From positions 163,482,102 to 163,546,101 of the forward strand of contig NC_091132.1 of the NCBI RefSeq assembly GCF_040183065.1: a stretch of DNA of 64,000 nt, read 5' to 3'. Every line of letters begins with the position of its first letter. The stretch's first letter is position 1. A model generated the notes under the pieces. It saw only the letters and a program-made list of their open reading frames with translations. It ran no database searches and was not told the origin of the DNA. This document shows positions 53,518 through 63,189 of the stretch, piece after piece. The translations under genes and the position numbers were made by a program. The DNA comes from Periplaneta americana. Taxonomy: Eukaryota > Arthropoda > Insecta > Blattodea > Blattidae.

Positions 53518-54014
53518 TCTTGGCATTTTGATTACTGAAAACTACGAAATGTAACCATAGTAAAACAATTTAAACTATGGGGCAAATGTAAACACGTCAT
53601 AATATAATGAACTGAGGTTATGTGAGATCTCAAAACCATTGTAATAAATGTTGACTACTATACATTACTCATAAAAACAACATATTCTTTAAAAAATAGC
53701 ACTGTACATTTACTTACAAAGCCAAAAATGAAGGTGAAGCAAAATTCTTTCTCAACTTCTTTTGTAGACTCTTACAAAACATTCGTACACCACTAGACAG
53801 TTACCACTATTTGGCGCCAAACTGCTTTGTAGATCAGCCAACATGTTAATTTAAATATTCCCAGAATTAAAATTTTTATATTCACAGTTTTGTATTACTC
53901 ACAGCATTTGTTTACAATAACCCCGTTTACAATTGCCCTGGTCTACCATATGTGATAATATTAATGAAGCAATGAAAAGAAAGAACAGTGTGAAGAGTCC
54001 CACACCGCACTCAC

Positions 54015-54097
54015 CTATCTGTCACGCTCTCATTCTCCTCTCCTGTAACTTCCACTTTCAGCTCATCCTTTACTCTGTCCAAGTCACACAACCCTTC
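54015..54097 (-). CDS. zinc-finger gene C, internal exon
   Basis: An 83-bp exon, acceptor ATGTTTTAG and donor ATAG|GTGAGT, encodes EGLCDLDRVKDELKVEVTGE, ENESVTD plus two bases of a Ser codon. Its start phase 0 fits the end of the exon at 61538, and its end phase fits the terminal exon at 49529 (AG + C = Ser). The peptide is acidic and contains two overlapping psi-K-x-E motifs (VKDE, LKVE). No folded domain is recognised. It shows that gene C has at least one exon more than gene B. Confidence 0.8.
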
Positions 54098-54299
54098 CTA
54101 AAACATAAACAGGTAGTAGAATAGAAAGATGGCGCGACTTTACTGTTAGAGTAAATCGATTTTGAAGCCAAACAACTGCTTTTAAATCTTACTGAGTCCA
54201 AGTATAAATTCCAGTAAGAGAAGACATCACAGATCTCACATTTCATATGGATCATCCATTTCTAATGTCCTAAGATTTGAACTGCATTGTGAAGAAGGG

Positions 54300-54610
54300 C
54301 GCATTCTAAATCGTTCTGGATTGCGTTGGGGAGTGTGCGCGCGCTTCTAGCGAGAAAATGGCTTGGGGGGGGGGGGAGAAGGGAACTCCACACGGCAGTC
54401 GGAGTGAGGGGGAAGGCTATGGTGGGAGGCAGCAAGGAAACGTCTAGAAACGGACAGTCCCCAAAAACTCTGGAACTAGCGCAGCATCGAAGACTCTATA
54501 CTAAGGGCAGAAGAAATAGGCGGGTATGGCGACCCTCTCATTCACTACCCCCACTCCTTATCCCTCAGAACCTGCTTGGTGTACAGTCCTGTCCCAAATA
54601 ACTTACTCCT
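54300..54610. other. GC-rich island with G-run, unassigned
   Basis: GC-richer than surroundings, with GTGCGCGCGCTTCTAGCG, a run of about 13 G (54365-54378) and GGGCAGAAGAAATAGGCGGG. The latter occurs inverted near 58550-58570. The 91-residue plus frame over it is Gly/Arg-rich and is not taken as a gene. Confidence 0.4.
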
Positions 54611-54945
54611 TCATTCGCATGTTTTGCACTTTAGGAAAACATAAAAGAACAAATAAAATAATAACGTGATTTCTAATAATTACAATACCTGATTTACTGA
54701 ATATTGTCTTCTTTAGTCAATTGTCCGAACATAGGTCTGAAAGTTATAAGTAACAACAATAATAAAGTCATACCTGGTATAGGTGGCCAATGACCCCTCG
54801 TTTTGGAAATATTGGCTATTGTTTGTGACTTACTTATGTTAGGTGCCTAATAGGGAAGCATTATACTATGTAACAGCTTAGCTCATATGGTTGGGTGCTG
54901 AGTTGTCATCCAGGCAGCCCCAGTTCGAATCCTAATGCCTTCTCA

Positions 54946-54950
<5 letters not shown>

Positions 54951-55003
<53 letters not shown>
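54951..55003. repeat. (ATT)n microsatellite
   Basis: About 17 ATT units just inside the left TIR. Confidence 0.9.
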
Positions 55004-55019
55004 CGTCATTATTGTAATT

Positions 55020-55141
55020 AATTGTAATAGTATTTATGTGTAATAATTATTTTTGTATTATGTTTTTGTTATACTTGTGCTGAACTGTAATTGGCCACTG
55101 GCTGTTGTACAGCACATTAAATATGAATAAATAAATAAAAA
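55020..55141 (+). mobile_element. non-LTR retroelement 3' end with (AAAT)n tail
   Basis: TAATTGGCCACTGGCTGTTG, TACAGCACATTAAATATG and AATAAATAAATAAA form a typical LINE 3' end nested in the transposon. No coding part remains. Confidence 0.55.
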
Positions 55142-55145
55142 TTTA

Positions 55146-55166
55146 TCATCATCATCATCATCATCA

Positions 55167-55217
<51 letters not shown>
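55146..55217. repeat. (ATC)n(ATT)n microsatellite
   Basis: About nine TCA units run into about 15 ATT units. Confidence 0.9.
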
Positions 55218-55872
55218 GAACCAAAAGGACAATTTGGCCCTAGAGTGCAACGTCAAGTAGACGAACTCACTTCTAAATTCGGAAATATATCTGTAACACG
55301 TTCTTCATCAGGAAAGCTGACATCTCAACTCTATAAGCAATACCTGGAGAAAGTAATAAAGACATATGTGAAAGAGCAGCCATTTCTTCTAATTCTGGAC
55401 TCGTGGGAAGGGCAGGTAAATCCTTCTTTGTATGATGAAATATTTACAAATGAAGAAAATGAAGTAACGTGCAACATTAAAGTAATTTGCTGGATTATGC
55501 CAGTCCTGCGATGTTTATTCTTTTAGGCAGGTGAAGATTTTTTATCAAATATTTGCGAAATAGCTCTTTCCTTTTACAAACTGGACGACAAATTGCTTCA
55601 AGGTAGGGTGCCGTCAAAATTCACTCCTTAATTCACTTTCAGTTGTCAGCTCCTATATTCAAAGCCATGTTGAAGTGTGCGTGGTATGCATCAAAATTAA
55701 TAAACGAACGAGAAGTGTTTGTGAATGTGAAGGATGTCTGTTTCGCAGAAGTGCGGAAAAATGTGTGTGACTGTGGACAACATTCTTTCATTTGCTGTGC
55801 ATGATGCAGGAAGTATGTATGTTTTGTATGTTTTTATGATATTTATCATAATGAAACATGTACAAAATAAAG
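55218..55872 (+). pseudogene. DDE-type transposase C-terminal half
   Basis: The plus strand reads EPKGQFGPRVQRQVDELTSK, SGKLTSQLYKQYLEKVIKTY, PFLLILDSWEGQVNPSLYDE (catalytic Asp block) and NIKVI. Frameshifts follow, giving CQSCDVYSFRQVK (the third-acidic-residue block), APIFKAMLKCAWYASKLINE and a Cys-rich end (NVCDCGQHSFICCA, CFYDIYHNETC). This matches the family of the remnant at 17.5-20.0 kb. The N-terminal half is absent and at least two frameshifts and one stop are present. A pogo/Tc1-type DDE enzyme is the nearest description. Confidence 0.65.
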
Positions 55873-56431
55873 TGGAATAGAAACAGAACAGACACCAGTG
55901 ACCTGCCTACGTGAGCAATATTTCCTTCTTTATCCTTTACAATACAATGTTAGTTAATTTGTAATTTGTTTAAAACATGACGAAGCGTTCAAGACATTGA
56001 GAAATATGATATAAGTAAATAGATTACTGTGATCACACTATTGATCATTATTAAAAGAAAAAAAATATAGTACCAGTTAAGATTCGAACTCAAGTTCCCT
56101 GAATAACAACTCAGCACCCAACCATATGAGCTGCGCTTTTACACGGTCCAATGCTTCCCTATTAGGCCCCTAACGGAAGTACGTCACAAACAATAGCCAA
56201 TATTTCCAAAACGAGGGGTCATTGACCACCCATACCAGGTATGACTTTAAACAGTACTTCTTGTACTTTCATCTCACACAATCTTATTTCATTCGGTGAT
56301 ATACAGAGCGTGTCCTCTCCTTGTAAGCCAGGACATAATGGGTTATGGTGGCCAGTACTCTTTCTCCCTCCATTGCATACACAGCTGATTAGTAACACAT
56401 TGCACTAATTAGACTTTAGATGGTATTATCA

Positions 56432-57404
56432 TCTATACTAATAATAAATCTGTAGCCAAAATTTTTCTGGTAATTTTCGATTTTCCAAAAATAATTGATG
56501 TTAACATGTATAATTAACCATCCTGAAACCGAAAATCGCTCTTTTGAAATCTTTGTTTGAATGTCTGTCTGGATGTTTGTTGCTTTTTCACGCAATAATG
56601 GTTGAACTGATTTGTATCAAAATTGGAATACATATTAAGTTCGTTGTAACTTAGATTTTAGGCTATATGGCATTCAAAATACTTTATTTAAAAGGGGGGT
56701 TATAAGGACCCTGAATTAAATAAATCGAAATATCTCGCTTATTATTGATTTTCATGAAAAATATTACATAACAAAAGTTTCTTTAAAAATAATTTCCGAT
56801 AAGTTTTATACTATACAATAGTTTGATAGGACTGATATTTAATGAGATAAATGAGTTTTAAAATTACAATAACACCATCTAAGGGACTGTACTGAAATAA
56901 AAACAAATGACTTTGTCTACAAGGGGTCTTGGACAACAACAATTGAAAGATATTAAACATAGCCTACAGAAAATGTTTGTGTTTGTAGGAAGTAATATCG
57001 GAAGCTAATTAATTGTTTAATTATTATTTCACCATTGAAAGATATAGTTTCTCTAGATGGACATAATTCTACTATGTTATTACAGTAACTTCTGAAACAT
57101 ATAGCAAGTAATATAAAGTATACACATCAAAACTAAATGATATGTCAATCTTTATTAAACTATGGTTGCATGTAATAACAATTAAGGAACATGTTAAAGG
57201 AATTTTCATTGCACCAAATGATTGCTCTCTGGACAAAAATGACCGCATATTAATTATTTAAATACAATTTAAATTAAGCAACATATTAAACGATTTATTC
57301 TTCTATCAAACACGAATGTTCCCTGGGGCAGATGTCCTATTTTAATTATTAATTACTTTATATTTATTTATAACAGGTGCAGCGGAGCACACGGGTATGG
57401 CTAG
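56432..57404 (+). mobile_element. non-autonomous Helitron, copy 3 (full length)
   Basis: Begins TCTATACTAATAATAAATCT after an A and ends GGTGCAGCGGAGCACACGGG..GGCTAG before a T, the A|T target of Helitrons. 973 bp with no target duplication, no TIR and no coding region. The internal MITE-derived segment is shorter than in copies 1 and 2. Confidence 0.85.
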
Positions 57405-57719
57405 TTTATAATATTTCGCAACTTAGCCATTTCACAAATGTAATGATTATCATTATGTAATGTGAACCTAATATGAGAAATAAAATATTTAGCATTACAC
57501 ACAATTAGTACTTTGTTTTTATGTGTTTTCAGATTATTGTATTGACATAGTAACTACTAAATAATGTTTATATAGTTATCTACTTTGTGAATCATGAGGA
57601 AATTAAAAAATTAAAGTGCAAAGAGTTAATATATTTTTACTGTGTGTAGAAAATTACACGTTATTGTAACATGAACGAGCTTCGCAATAAAAAAAAATGA
57701 TTATGTATTAGAAGCACAC
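57405..57719. other. no gene seen
   Basis: AT-rich intronic DNA. Confidence 0.4.
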
Positions 57720-57734
57720 TTAAGAATGGCTTAG

Positions 57735-57960
57735 ATCGACCTGGTTCGCGAGTTGGTATAGCGCTGGCCTTCTGTACCCAAGGTTGCGGGTTCGATCCTG
57801 GGCCAGGTCGATGGCATTTAAGTGTGCTTAAATGCGACAGGCTCTTGTCAGTAGATTTACTGGCATGTAAAAGAACTCCTGCGGGACAAAATTCCGGCAC
57901 ACCTGGCGACGCTGATATAACCTCTGCAGTTGGGAGCGTCGTTAAATAAAACATAACATT
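57735..57960 (+). mobile_element. SINE family 2 with 15-bp TSD
   Basis: The tRNA-like head GCGAGTTGGTATAGCGCTGG (A box) and GCGGGTTCGATCCTGGG (B box) lead into the family body ending CGTTAAATAAAACATAACATT. TTAAGAATGGCTTAG is duplicated at 57720-57734 and 57961-57975. Confidence 0.95.
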
Positions 57961-58110
57961 TTAAGAATGGCTTAGCTTAGCAAAACAAATAACACAATAA
58001 ATATGACTAAAAAATCGTTCTACAAAAGTTCTCTTAACCAAACGTAGAAAAACACTACACGCCTTGGCAGTGACTGTCTGCATTGATGATAGAACACTTT
58101 TAATGTCTTT

Positions 58111-58192
58111 TTCAAGGGAAAAATTGTTCCGGGGCCGGGTATCGATCCCGGGACCTCTGGTTGAACGTACCCGGAACAATTTTTCCCTTGAA
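58111..58192. repeat. perfect 23-bp palindrome arms around a tRNA T-arm-like core
   Basis: TTCAAGGGAAAAATTGTTCC plus GGG (58111-58133) is exactly complementary to 58170-58192. The 36-bp centre contains CCGGGTATCGATCCCGG, which can form a 5-bp stem and 7-nt loop like a tRNA T arm. Confidence 0.85.
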
Positions 58193-58689
58193 ATTATTCA
58201 AATCTGCTTTACAGGGAGCTTCACCTGAAAGACTAGATTTGCACTTTTAATGTCGTCACAAACTTTAAGTTCTTTCAAGACACACTAAACTTGATAAATA
58301 ACGCCTGTATGAATTCTGATATCAGGGCTCTACTGAGAGATGATAGCAATTACTTGGATAATTAGTATTTAAAAATACTGTTTATTATATTATGATATAT
58401 TTTTTCGTACAAACTATAACACAGTAATATCACAGACGAGCACTTGTCAACAACTAGCATTCGAACGCAGCGACAGGAAGGTCTCTTTATTCAAGTCATA
58501 AACCACTACAGAATATGTGGAGTGAGTAGTTTCCACACAAGACCAAAAGCCCGCCTATTTCTTCTGCCTTTACTATAGTAAGTGTGGTGTATTAATAACG
58601 CCGTCAGATAAGTGAGTCAGTGAGTCGTCGAGAGCGAGCAAGGAAGTCCGTAACTGTGACAATGTACACCAGGCGAGTGCGACGCAGTT

Positions 58690-58797
58690 CCCGAGACCTG
58701 GGTTCGACGTGCAGTGAACCGCAATTTGGAGACCTAGGTTCGACGTGCAATGAACCGCAGTTCAAGAGACCTGGGTTCGACGTGCAGTGAATTCAAA
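58690..58797. repeat. 36-bp unit in three tandem copies
   Basis: GAGACCTGGGTTCGACGTGC, AGTGAACCGC.. is repeated three times (starting about 58695, 58731, 58768). Each copy has a GGTTCGA word. Confidence 0.85.
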
Positions 58798-58799
58798 CC

Positions 58800-59210
58800 G
58801 TGAGCTAGAAGAATTATCCAAGACAAGCGAACTGTGAATAGAGAACTGATGTTTTCATTCTGCACATAGTACACTGTGGACATTAATTGTAATTAGAATT
58901 ACACTATTGTTGTACTCAATGCTACACGTCGGGTATTGTCATTGTTGCTGTATTGAGTGTAATATCCATTGCTGTTGGGTGTGTTGTAAATAAAAAAAGT
59001 CATAGTATTGTAAGAATGATTTCTCAGTAAATACTTACATAATCCAATAACGAACCACCCCAGATTCACAATGCTTAAGAATTTTCTTGTTTCACCACAA
59101 TACAGAGAAACCCAAAAATGTAGACACGTTCACAGATGTTATGTTACATGGACTCTCGAAGTTTATCTGAATTACTGTGAGAACACGTAGTGTGATATTC
59201 TATTAAAAAA
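58800..59210. other. no gene seen
   Basis: Contains GTAAATAAAAAAAGTC near 58985, a possible polyadenylation-type end of an unknown repeat. Confidence 0.35.
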
Positions 59211-59212
59211 TA

Positions 59213-60085
59213 ATACTTATTTACAGCTTTCAAGCAATCCGGAGGTTCACTGTCACCCTCACATAAGCCCACCATCAGTCCCTATCTTATGCAAGATTAA
59301 TCCAGTCTCTAACATCACATCCCACCTCCATCAAATCCATTTTAATATTATCTCCCATCTACATCTCGGCCTCCCCAAAGATCTTTTTCCCTCCGGTCTT
59401 CCAACCAGCACTCTATACTGTTTTCGCTGTAAGAAAAATTCTAATGTAAACATAAGCACATTGCTGTCATACCCGTGATTGACTCCCAGTCAAAACACTC
59501 ACATGACGCAGGAAAATATAATTCGTATTTGGAAACCACAATCTTGTATTATTTGAAAATAAAAAATTGAATTCTAGTTGTTAAATACGATGAAACATTT
59601 AGCTTCACTCATGTGTAAAACACTATGTAAAAGAAAAGCTACTTTTATATTTTGTTATGTACTATGAACGCGAATGAATACCAACAGTAATACCAAGGTA
59701 GTCTGTTCTTGTAACAAGCTGGCGTCACTTGAGCTCGTAGTTGTTCATGTAAGCTAGTATTGAAGCATAGCTTCGGTATCCTCAACTGTCCATTGTGAAG
59801 ACATAAGACTTAAAAATAATTTAATTATAGTAATTATAAAGTAAATGTTTCCTAAACAAATGAATGCATAGTAGTGAGGTTAGGCCTACTGGACGAGTAA
59901 CGGGAAATGTTTAACATGAAACAGAATGTACAACAGTAGGTGGGAACACGTACTGAGAATCTATGGCGCCAAACAGTGGCCAATGAAGCCTCACTTTAAT
60001 CACGTCCTATTGTTTACATTAGGATTTTTCTTACAGCGAAAAGATTATATATGCATTTCTAGATTCGCCCATATGAGCTACATGC
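59213..60085 (-). pseudogene. non-LTR RT 3' fragment (copy 3), split by a transposon
   Basis: The minus strand from 60085 to 60047 and from 59417 to 59213 is continuous with the end of the reverse-transcriptase family at 15.5 and 33.3 kb (GCATGTAGCTCATATGGGCG, AGTGCT, then ATGTAGATGGGAGATAATAT and CTTATGTGAGGGTGACAGTG). It is the post-RT WAGHVARM to end region only, with many substitutions. The intact sequence at 33486-33500 (ACTCTATATGCATTTC) shows where the insertion occurred. It has no coding potential. Confidence 0.75.
59418..60046. mobile_element. DNA transposon with 31-bp inverted ends inside the RT fragment
   Basis: TTTTCGCTGTAAGAAAAATT..TAATGTAAAC (59421-59451) and its inverted counterpart (60012-60042) differ at one base. 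TATA lies on both sides (59414-59417 and 60047-60050) and may be the target duplication. About 0.63 kb; interior non-coding. Superfamily not identified. Confidence 0.8.
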
Positions 60086-60087
60086 CC

Positions 60088-60330
60088 TCAGGTTCACACG
60101 ACACGTGTCCACTTTTGTTGTTCAGTTAGGGCATGTGGCACCTATTTAGCAGCAATTCTGCGCATATGCAGATCGTGACGTAAAATTTTATGTACAGTTG
60201 CCTGATCAATACCTGTTTCTGTTGTCAACTCCTGTAGAGATCATCGTCTGTCGTTCTCTAAGCAATGTTCTATCACGGCATGAGCAACATCGGTACAAAC
60301 AGTCCTAGGGCATCCTGTACGAGATTTGTA
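60088..60330 (-). pseudogene. mariner-like transposase helix-turn-helix fragment
   Basis: The minus strand reads CPRTVCTDVAHAVIEHCLEN, DRR, a stop, SLQELTTETGIDQATVHKIL, RHDLHMRRIAAK and, after a stop, VPHALTEQQKW. This is the second helix-turn-helix of SETMAR/mariner-like transposases, up to the W-V-P-H linker that precedes the catalytic domain. The catalytic domain is missing and two stops are present. No TIRs were found. Confidence 0.75.
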
Positions 60331-60415
60331 AATGTTACATATCAAACAATGTGGATTGCGGTCAGGGATTCCGCGGAAAAAAATAGTTGCCACAACTTAG
60401 TAAATGGTCCTCGTG

Positions 60416-60550
60416 TGTGTGTGTGTGTGTGTGTGCGTGCGTGTGTGTGGGTGGGGTGGGAGTGGGGGGGGTGGGTGCGTGCGTGAGCGTGTGTGTGTGT
60501 GGGTGGGTGCGTGCGTGCGTGCGGGCGTGCGTGCGTGCGCGTGTGTGTGT
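60416..60550. repeat. (GT)n / (GTGC)n compound microsatellite
   Basis: GT dinucleotides interspersed with GTGC and GGGTG units; alternating purine-pyrimidine runs could adopt left-handed DNA. It touches the left end of the next element. Confidence 0.9.
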
Positions 60551-60551
60551 A

Positions 60552-61322
60552 CAGTGAAACCTTTCATTTATGGACATTGAACGAACGTAACAATCTGGGA
60601 GGTGTCCTTTATTGGGAGGGAGGCTCCCCAATCTAACAGTAAATTTATAATATGCATTATGTATCCCTTCACGCTTTAAATGTAGTTTAATTCTAAATAC
60701 AGTATACTACAGTAAATTCTTTGGAACTTTAAACTGCAGTAGATAAGACCGAAAAAGGAAAATAAAGTAGTGTGCCATGCAATTTTATTCTAGGTCTACA
60801 GTTATGCAGTACTGTAATTTACAGTTTTCAACTTAACCTTTACGTTAAGGTGCCATGTCTCTCGAAACAGAACAACTGATTGAAGTGAAGAGAATAATCC
60901 TACTAACCCTATCATGTGTCGAATACAATTTCACGATCGCGGAAACCTAGACTCCTCAGACAAGTTAAATTTTACGAGTTTGTTTATCCACCCGCTTCCA
61001 GCTAACAAGGGTTAGCCAGCTGAGTTAGTGGTAACCTTCGAGACCCTTAGTCTTCTTTCATGTTAAGAAATTTCTGTACAGTTCTCAAAACTAAATTTTC
61101 CATTTTTGTATCACATTAGGTTTTGAAATCCAAGTTCTGTCTGCAGTCAGGAGGTAAAGCAAGCTTTAGGACTGTGAAACAGCTGTCCGTGTCTGGGAGT
61201 GTCCGTAAACGAGAGTTAAATTTATCATTATTTCTATATTTTTTCAGTTGGGATATAAAACTCTGTCCGTATATGAGGAGTGTCCGTATCTTGGGGGGTG
61301 TCCGTAAGGAGAGATTTTACGG
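60552..61322. mobile_element. pogo/Tigger-like MITE (TA TSD)
   Basis: Left CAGTGAAACCTTTCATTTAT and inverted right CCGTAAAATCTCTCCTTACG have the same C-GTRAAAYCT start, followed on both sides by GGACA-containing sequence (TATGGACATTG; CGGACACCCCC, CGGACACTCC). TA lies outside each end (60550-60551, 61323-61324). 771 bp, no transposase. Confidence 0.65.
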
Positions 61323-61537
61323 TATATATATCTGTTTGTATGTTAAGATATAATCATACCTTAAATTTAGGTTACAATGAAATGAAACGTAAACAGTTTT
61401 ACAATAAAACCATTAATGGCTTTTACATAATCTAAAATCCCTGTGGATTCAATGATGTAGCAAATGTATAAGACAGAAAGAATAAATGATAACTATTCAA
61501 GGAAGAACAGCCAGCAAACCCTATGGGAACCACATAC

Positions 61538-61675
61538 CTCAGCTTCACACTTTATCGTAGCAAAATGAATTGGCACTCCAATTTCCTCAACTTTAATATC
61601 TGATGTGAAATCGCAGCTGTGGTCCACATCTTCCGTCCTTATTCCAGCCACGTGGAGATCCAATGAAGTCCCTGC
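61538..61675 (-). CDS. zinc-finger gene C, upstream exon (paralog of gene B exon 2)
   Basis: A 138-bp phase-0 exon encoding 46 residues, from AGTSLDLHVAGIRTEDVDHS to TIKCEAE, with acceptor GTCTGCAG and donor GAG|GTATGT. Length, phase and sequence match gene B exon 2, including intron bases just upstream (GACATA(G/A)TGCATATG). Its phase fits the exon at 54097, making it part of gene C. The gene B IKTE motif is IRTE here, but a new IKVE occurs. The first coding exon should be upstream of 61675; none was found before 64000, so it is likely outside the window. Confidence 0.8.
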
Positions 61676-61684
61676 CTGCAGACA

Positions 61685-62480
61685 TAGTGCATATGTAACA
61701 TATGACAGCTGTTATGGATGTGATTCCAAGTACTAAAAGCTGCACCTTGGTCCTCATATTGGAGATTCATTGCTAATTAAGGCGCATATGAAATACAGTA
61801 TATTGAAAATCATGGATAGCAAAACAAAAACAAGACATTAAGACAGATATGACACACAAATGGAAATGTTTACTTCTAGAAGTGAGCAATATATCGTAAT
61901 TCAGGTACTCAGAAGCAAAGTGATACAAGTGACATTTTTTTAAAAATTGAGAAAAGTATATTCTAAATATTTAACGTCATTTCTGTTCAGAGAAAAAGTA
62001 ATATAAGTGCAATTCCAGTCAGTGCTGCTCCATGTTGGCCTTACTCTTGTATTACAACGCATACACAGTTTTGGCTGAGAGGCAAACTAATACAAGTGCG
62101 TTGTTTGCATATTGTTGTTGCGTTTCTTCTGTTTATGACTAATTCATTTGGCACAATGGAGAGAGGTAACATATTACATATTGGAAACATCTTCGTGGAA
62201 GGCCTACACACATTGAGCTGGACCAACTATACAATAAGGATAACTTTTGCTAAGTGGAGCAATTTGCAATAGCTAAAGTAATTCATCCCACCCATACACT
62301 ACTCTTTATTTGATGACCTGAAGCATGAAGGATGGGCCTATAATAAGGACTGCAGGCAGTGGAAAAGAAAGTTCAAGGAATACTCGCGGTAGGAGTCCTA
62401 CAGATGCATTTCATGACAGAAATATAGATGTTGCAGCAGAGAGAGATGCAAGTTCTTCAGATGAGGCTAGTCACGTAATG
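61685..62480. other. no gene seen
   Basis: Upstream intron of gene C or intergenic DNA. The stretch 62310-62470 has coding-like texture but no frame that I can support. Confidence 0.4.
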
Positions 62481-62481
62481 A

Positions 62482-63175
62482 ACTGCGACTAAGGCTGAAT
62501 TACATTGCATTGGAGAAATCATTGCAATAAATGAAAGTCTCAGGAATCTTCTATGTCACATTAGTAAATTTAGGAATGCAGTTATATTGTCAGACTCCAA
62601 AGCAGCTATTCTATCATTCGCCTCTAAACACACACCTTCATCTCAAACAGCAGAAATAACTAAAATGCTCTCTCAATTAATATCACTCAATAAAAGAATT
62701 GTATTCCAATGGATACCATCCCATTGTGGAATCCTGGGAAACGAGAATGCGGATGCTTTAGCAAAGAAGGGCAGCACTGCTACTTACAGACCTGTTACTA
62801 AATCTACATATTACTCTGTGAAAAGATTTATTAAATCTATATACTTAGACTTCAACAAACAAAATTTGATAACACAATCCCAAGGGAAAAAATGGAACTC
62901 TCTGCATCATAATCCACAGTTAATTCCTGATTTACCACGAAAATCGTCTGTAGCTGCATTTAGATTGGCAACAGGCCATGATTGTTTGGCCAAACACCTG
63001 CATAGAATTGGAATATATCAGTCCCCTAACTGTCCATTGTGCAACTCAAACCAAGAAATGGATTCGGAACACCTCAAAATCTGTGCTTCAGTGGCTGTTC
63101 ATGATAATATCTTTGAAAAATATTGGAGTGCAAGAGGTCAAATGACTTTATTGTCAAATGCCTGGCATTAGAAAA
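62482..63175 (+). pseudogene. non-LTR retrotransposon RNase H and C-terminal tail
   Basis: An open plus frame of about 230 codons begins inside an RNase H domain. ATKAELHCIGEIIAI has the catalytic Glu, VILSDSKAAI the second Asp, and FQWIPSHCGILGNENADALA the final block. A linker follows, then FRLATGHDCLAKHLHRIGIY and the Cys-rich end CPLCNSNQEMDSEHLKICAS, ending at a stop in NAWH. The first catalytic block (YTDGS) and all of the endonuclease/RT are missing, so the copy is 5' truncated although its remaining frame is intact. The same clade is seen at 1692-2281 and 8281-9515. Confidence 0.85.
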
Positions 63176-63189
63176 CAACAACAACATTT

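Larger units (their letters stand above)
52852..53943 (-). mobile_element. pogo-like deletion derivative with a nested SINE (TA TSD)
   Basis: Termini GACCAGGGTAATTGTGAACA and inverted GACCAGGGCAATTGTAAACG are flanked by TA (52850-52851, 53944-53945). The minus-strand interior contains a Psq-type HTH remnant and, at its start codon, a SINE. Confidence 0.85.
54764..56248 (+). mobile_element. DNA transposon with 168-bp TIRs containing tRNA-like sequence
   Basis: The left end 54764-54931 (AAAGTCATACCTGGTATAGG ... AGTTCGAATC) and the right end 56081-56248 are inverted repeats of about 168 bp with scattered differences. Inside each, the innermost 60 bases (AGCTCATATGGTTGGGTGCT ... CAGTTCGAATCC) look like the 5' part and T arm of a tRNA gene. 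The interior holds a decayed transposase, two (ATT)n arrays and a retroelement tail. The element interrupts dispersed repeat Q. Confidence 0.8.

Noticed and set aside
54326..54601. 91-residue Gly/Arg-rich plus frame
   Set aside because: It covers a G-run and GC-rich island, has no domain, and the adjacent repeat word occurs elsewhere inverted.
58540..59060. Solo LTR of a retrotransposon
   Set aside because: AATAAA-like words and tandem 36-bp units were suggestive, but no TG...CA ends, target duplication or second copy was found.
60265..60631. Cys/Val- and His/Thr-rich frames
   Set aside because: They are translations of the GT microsatellite; the real coding remnant nearby is the mariner fragment on the minus strand.
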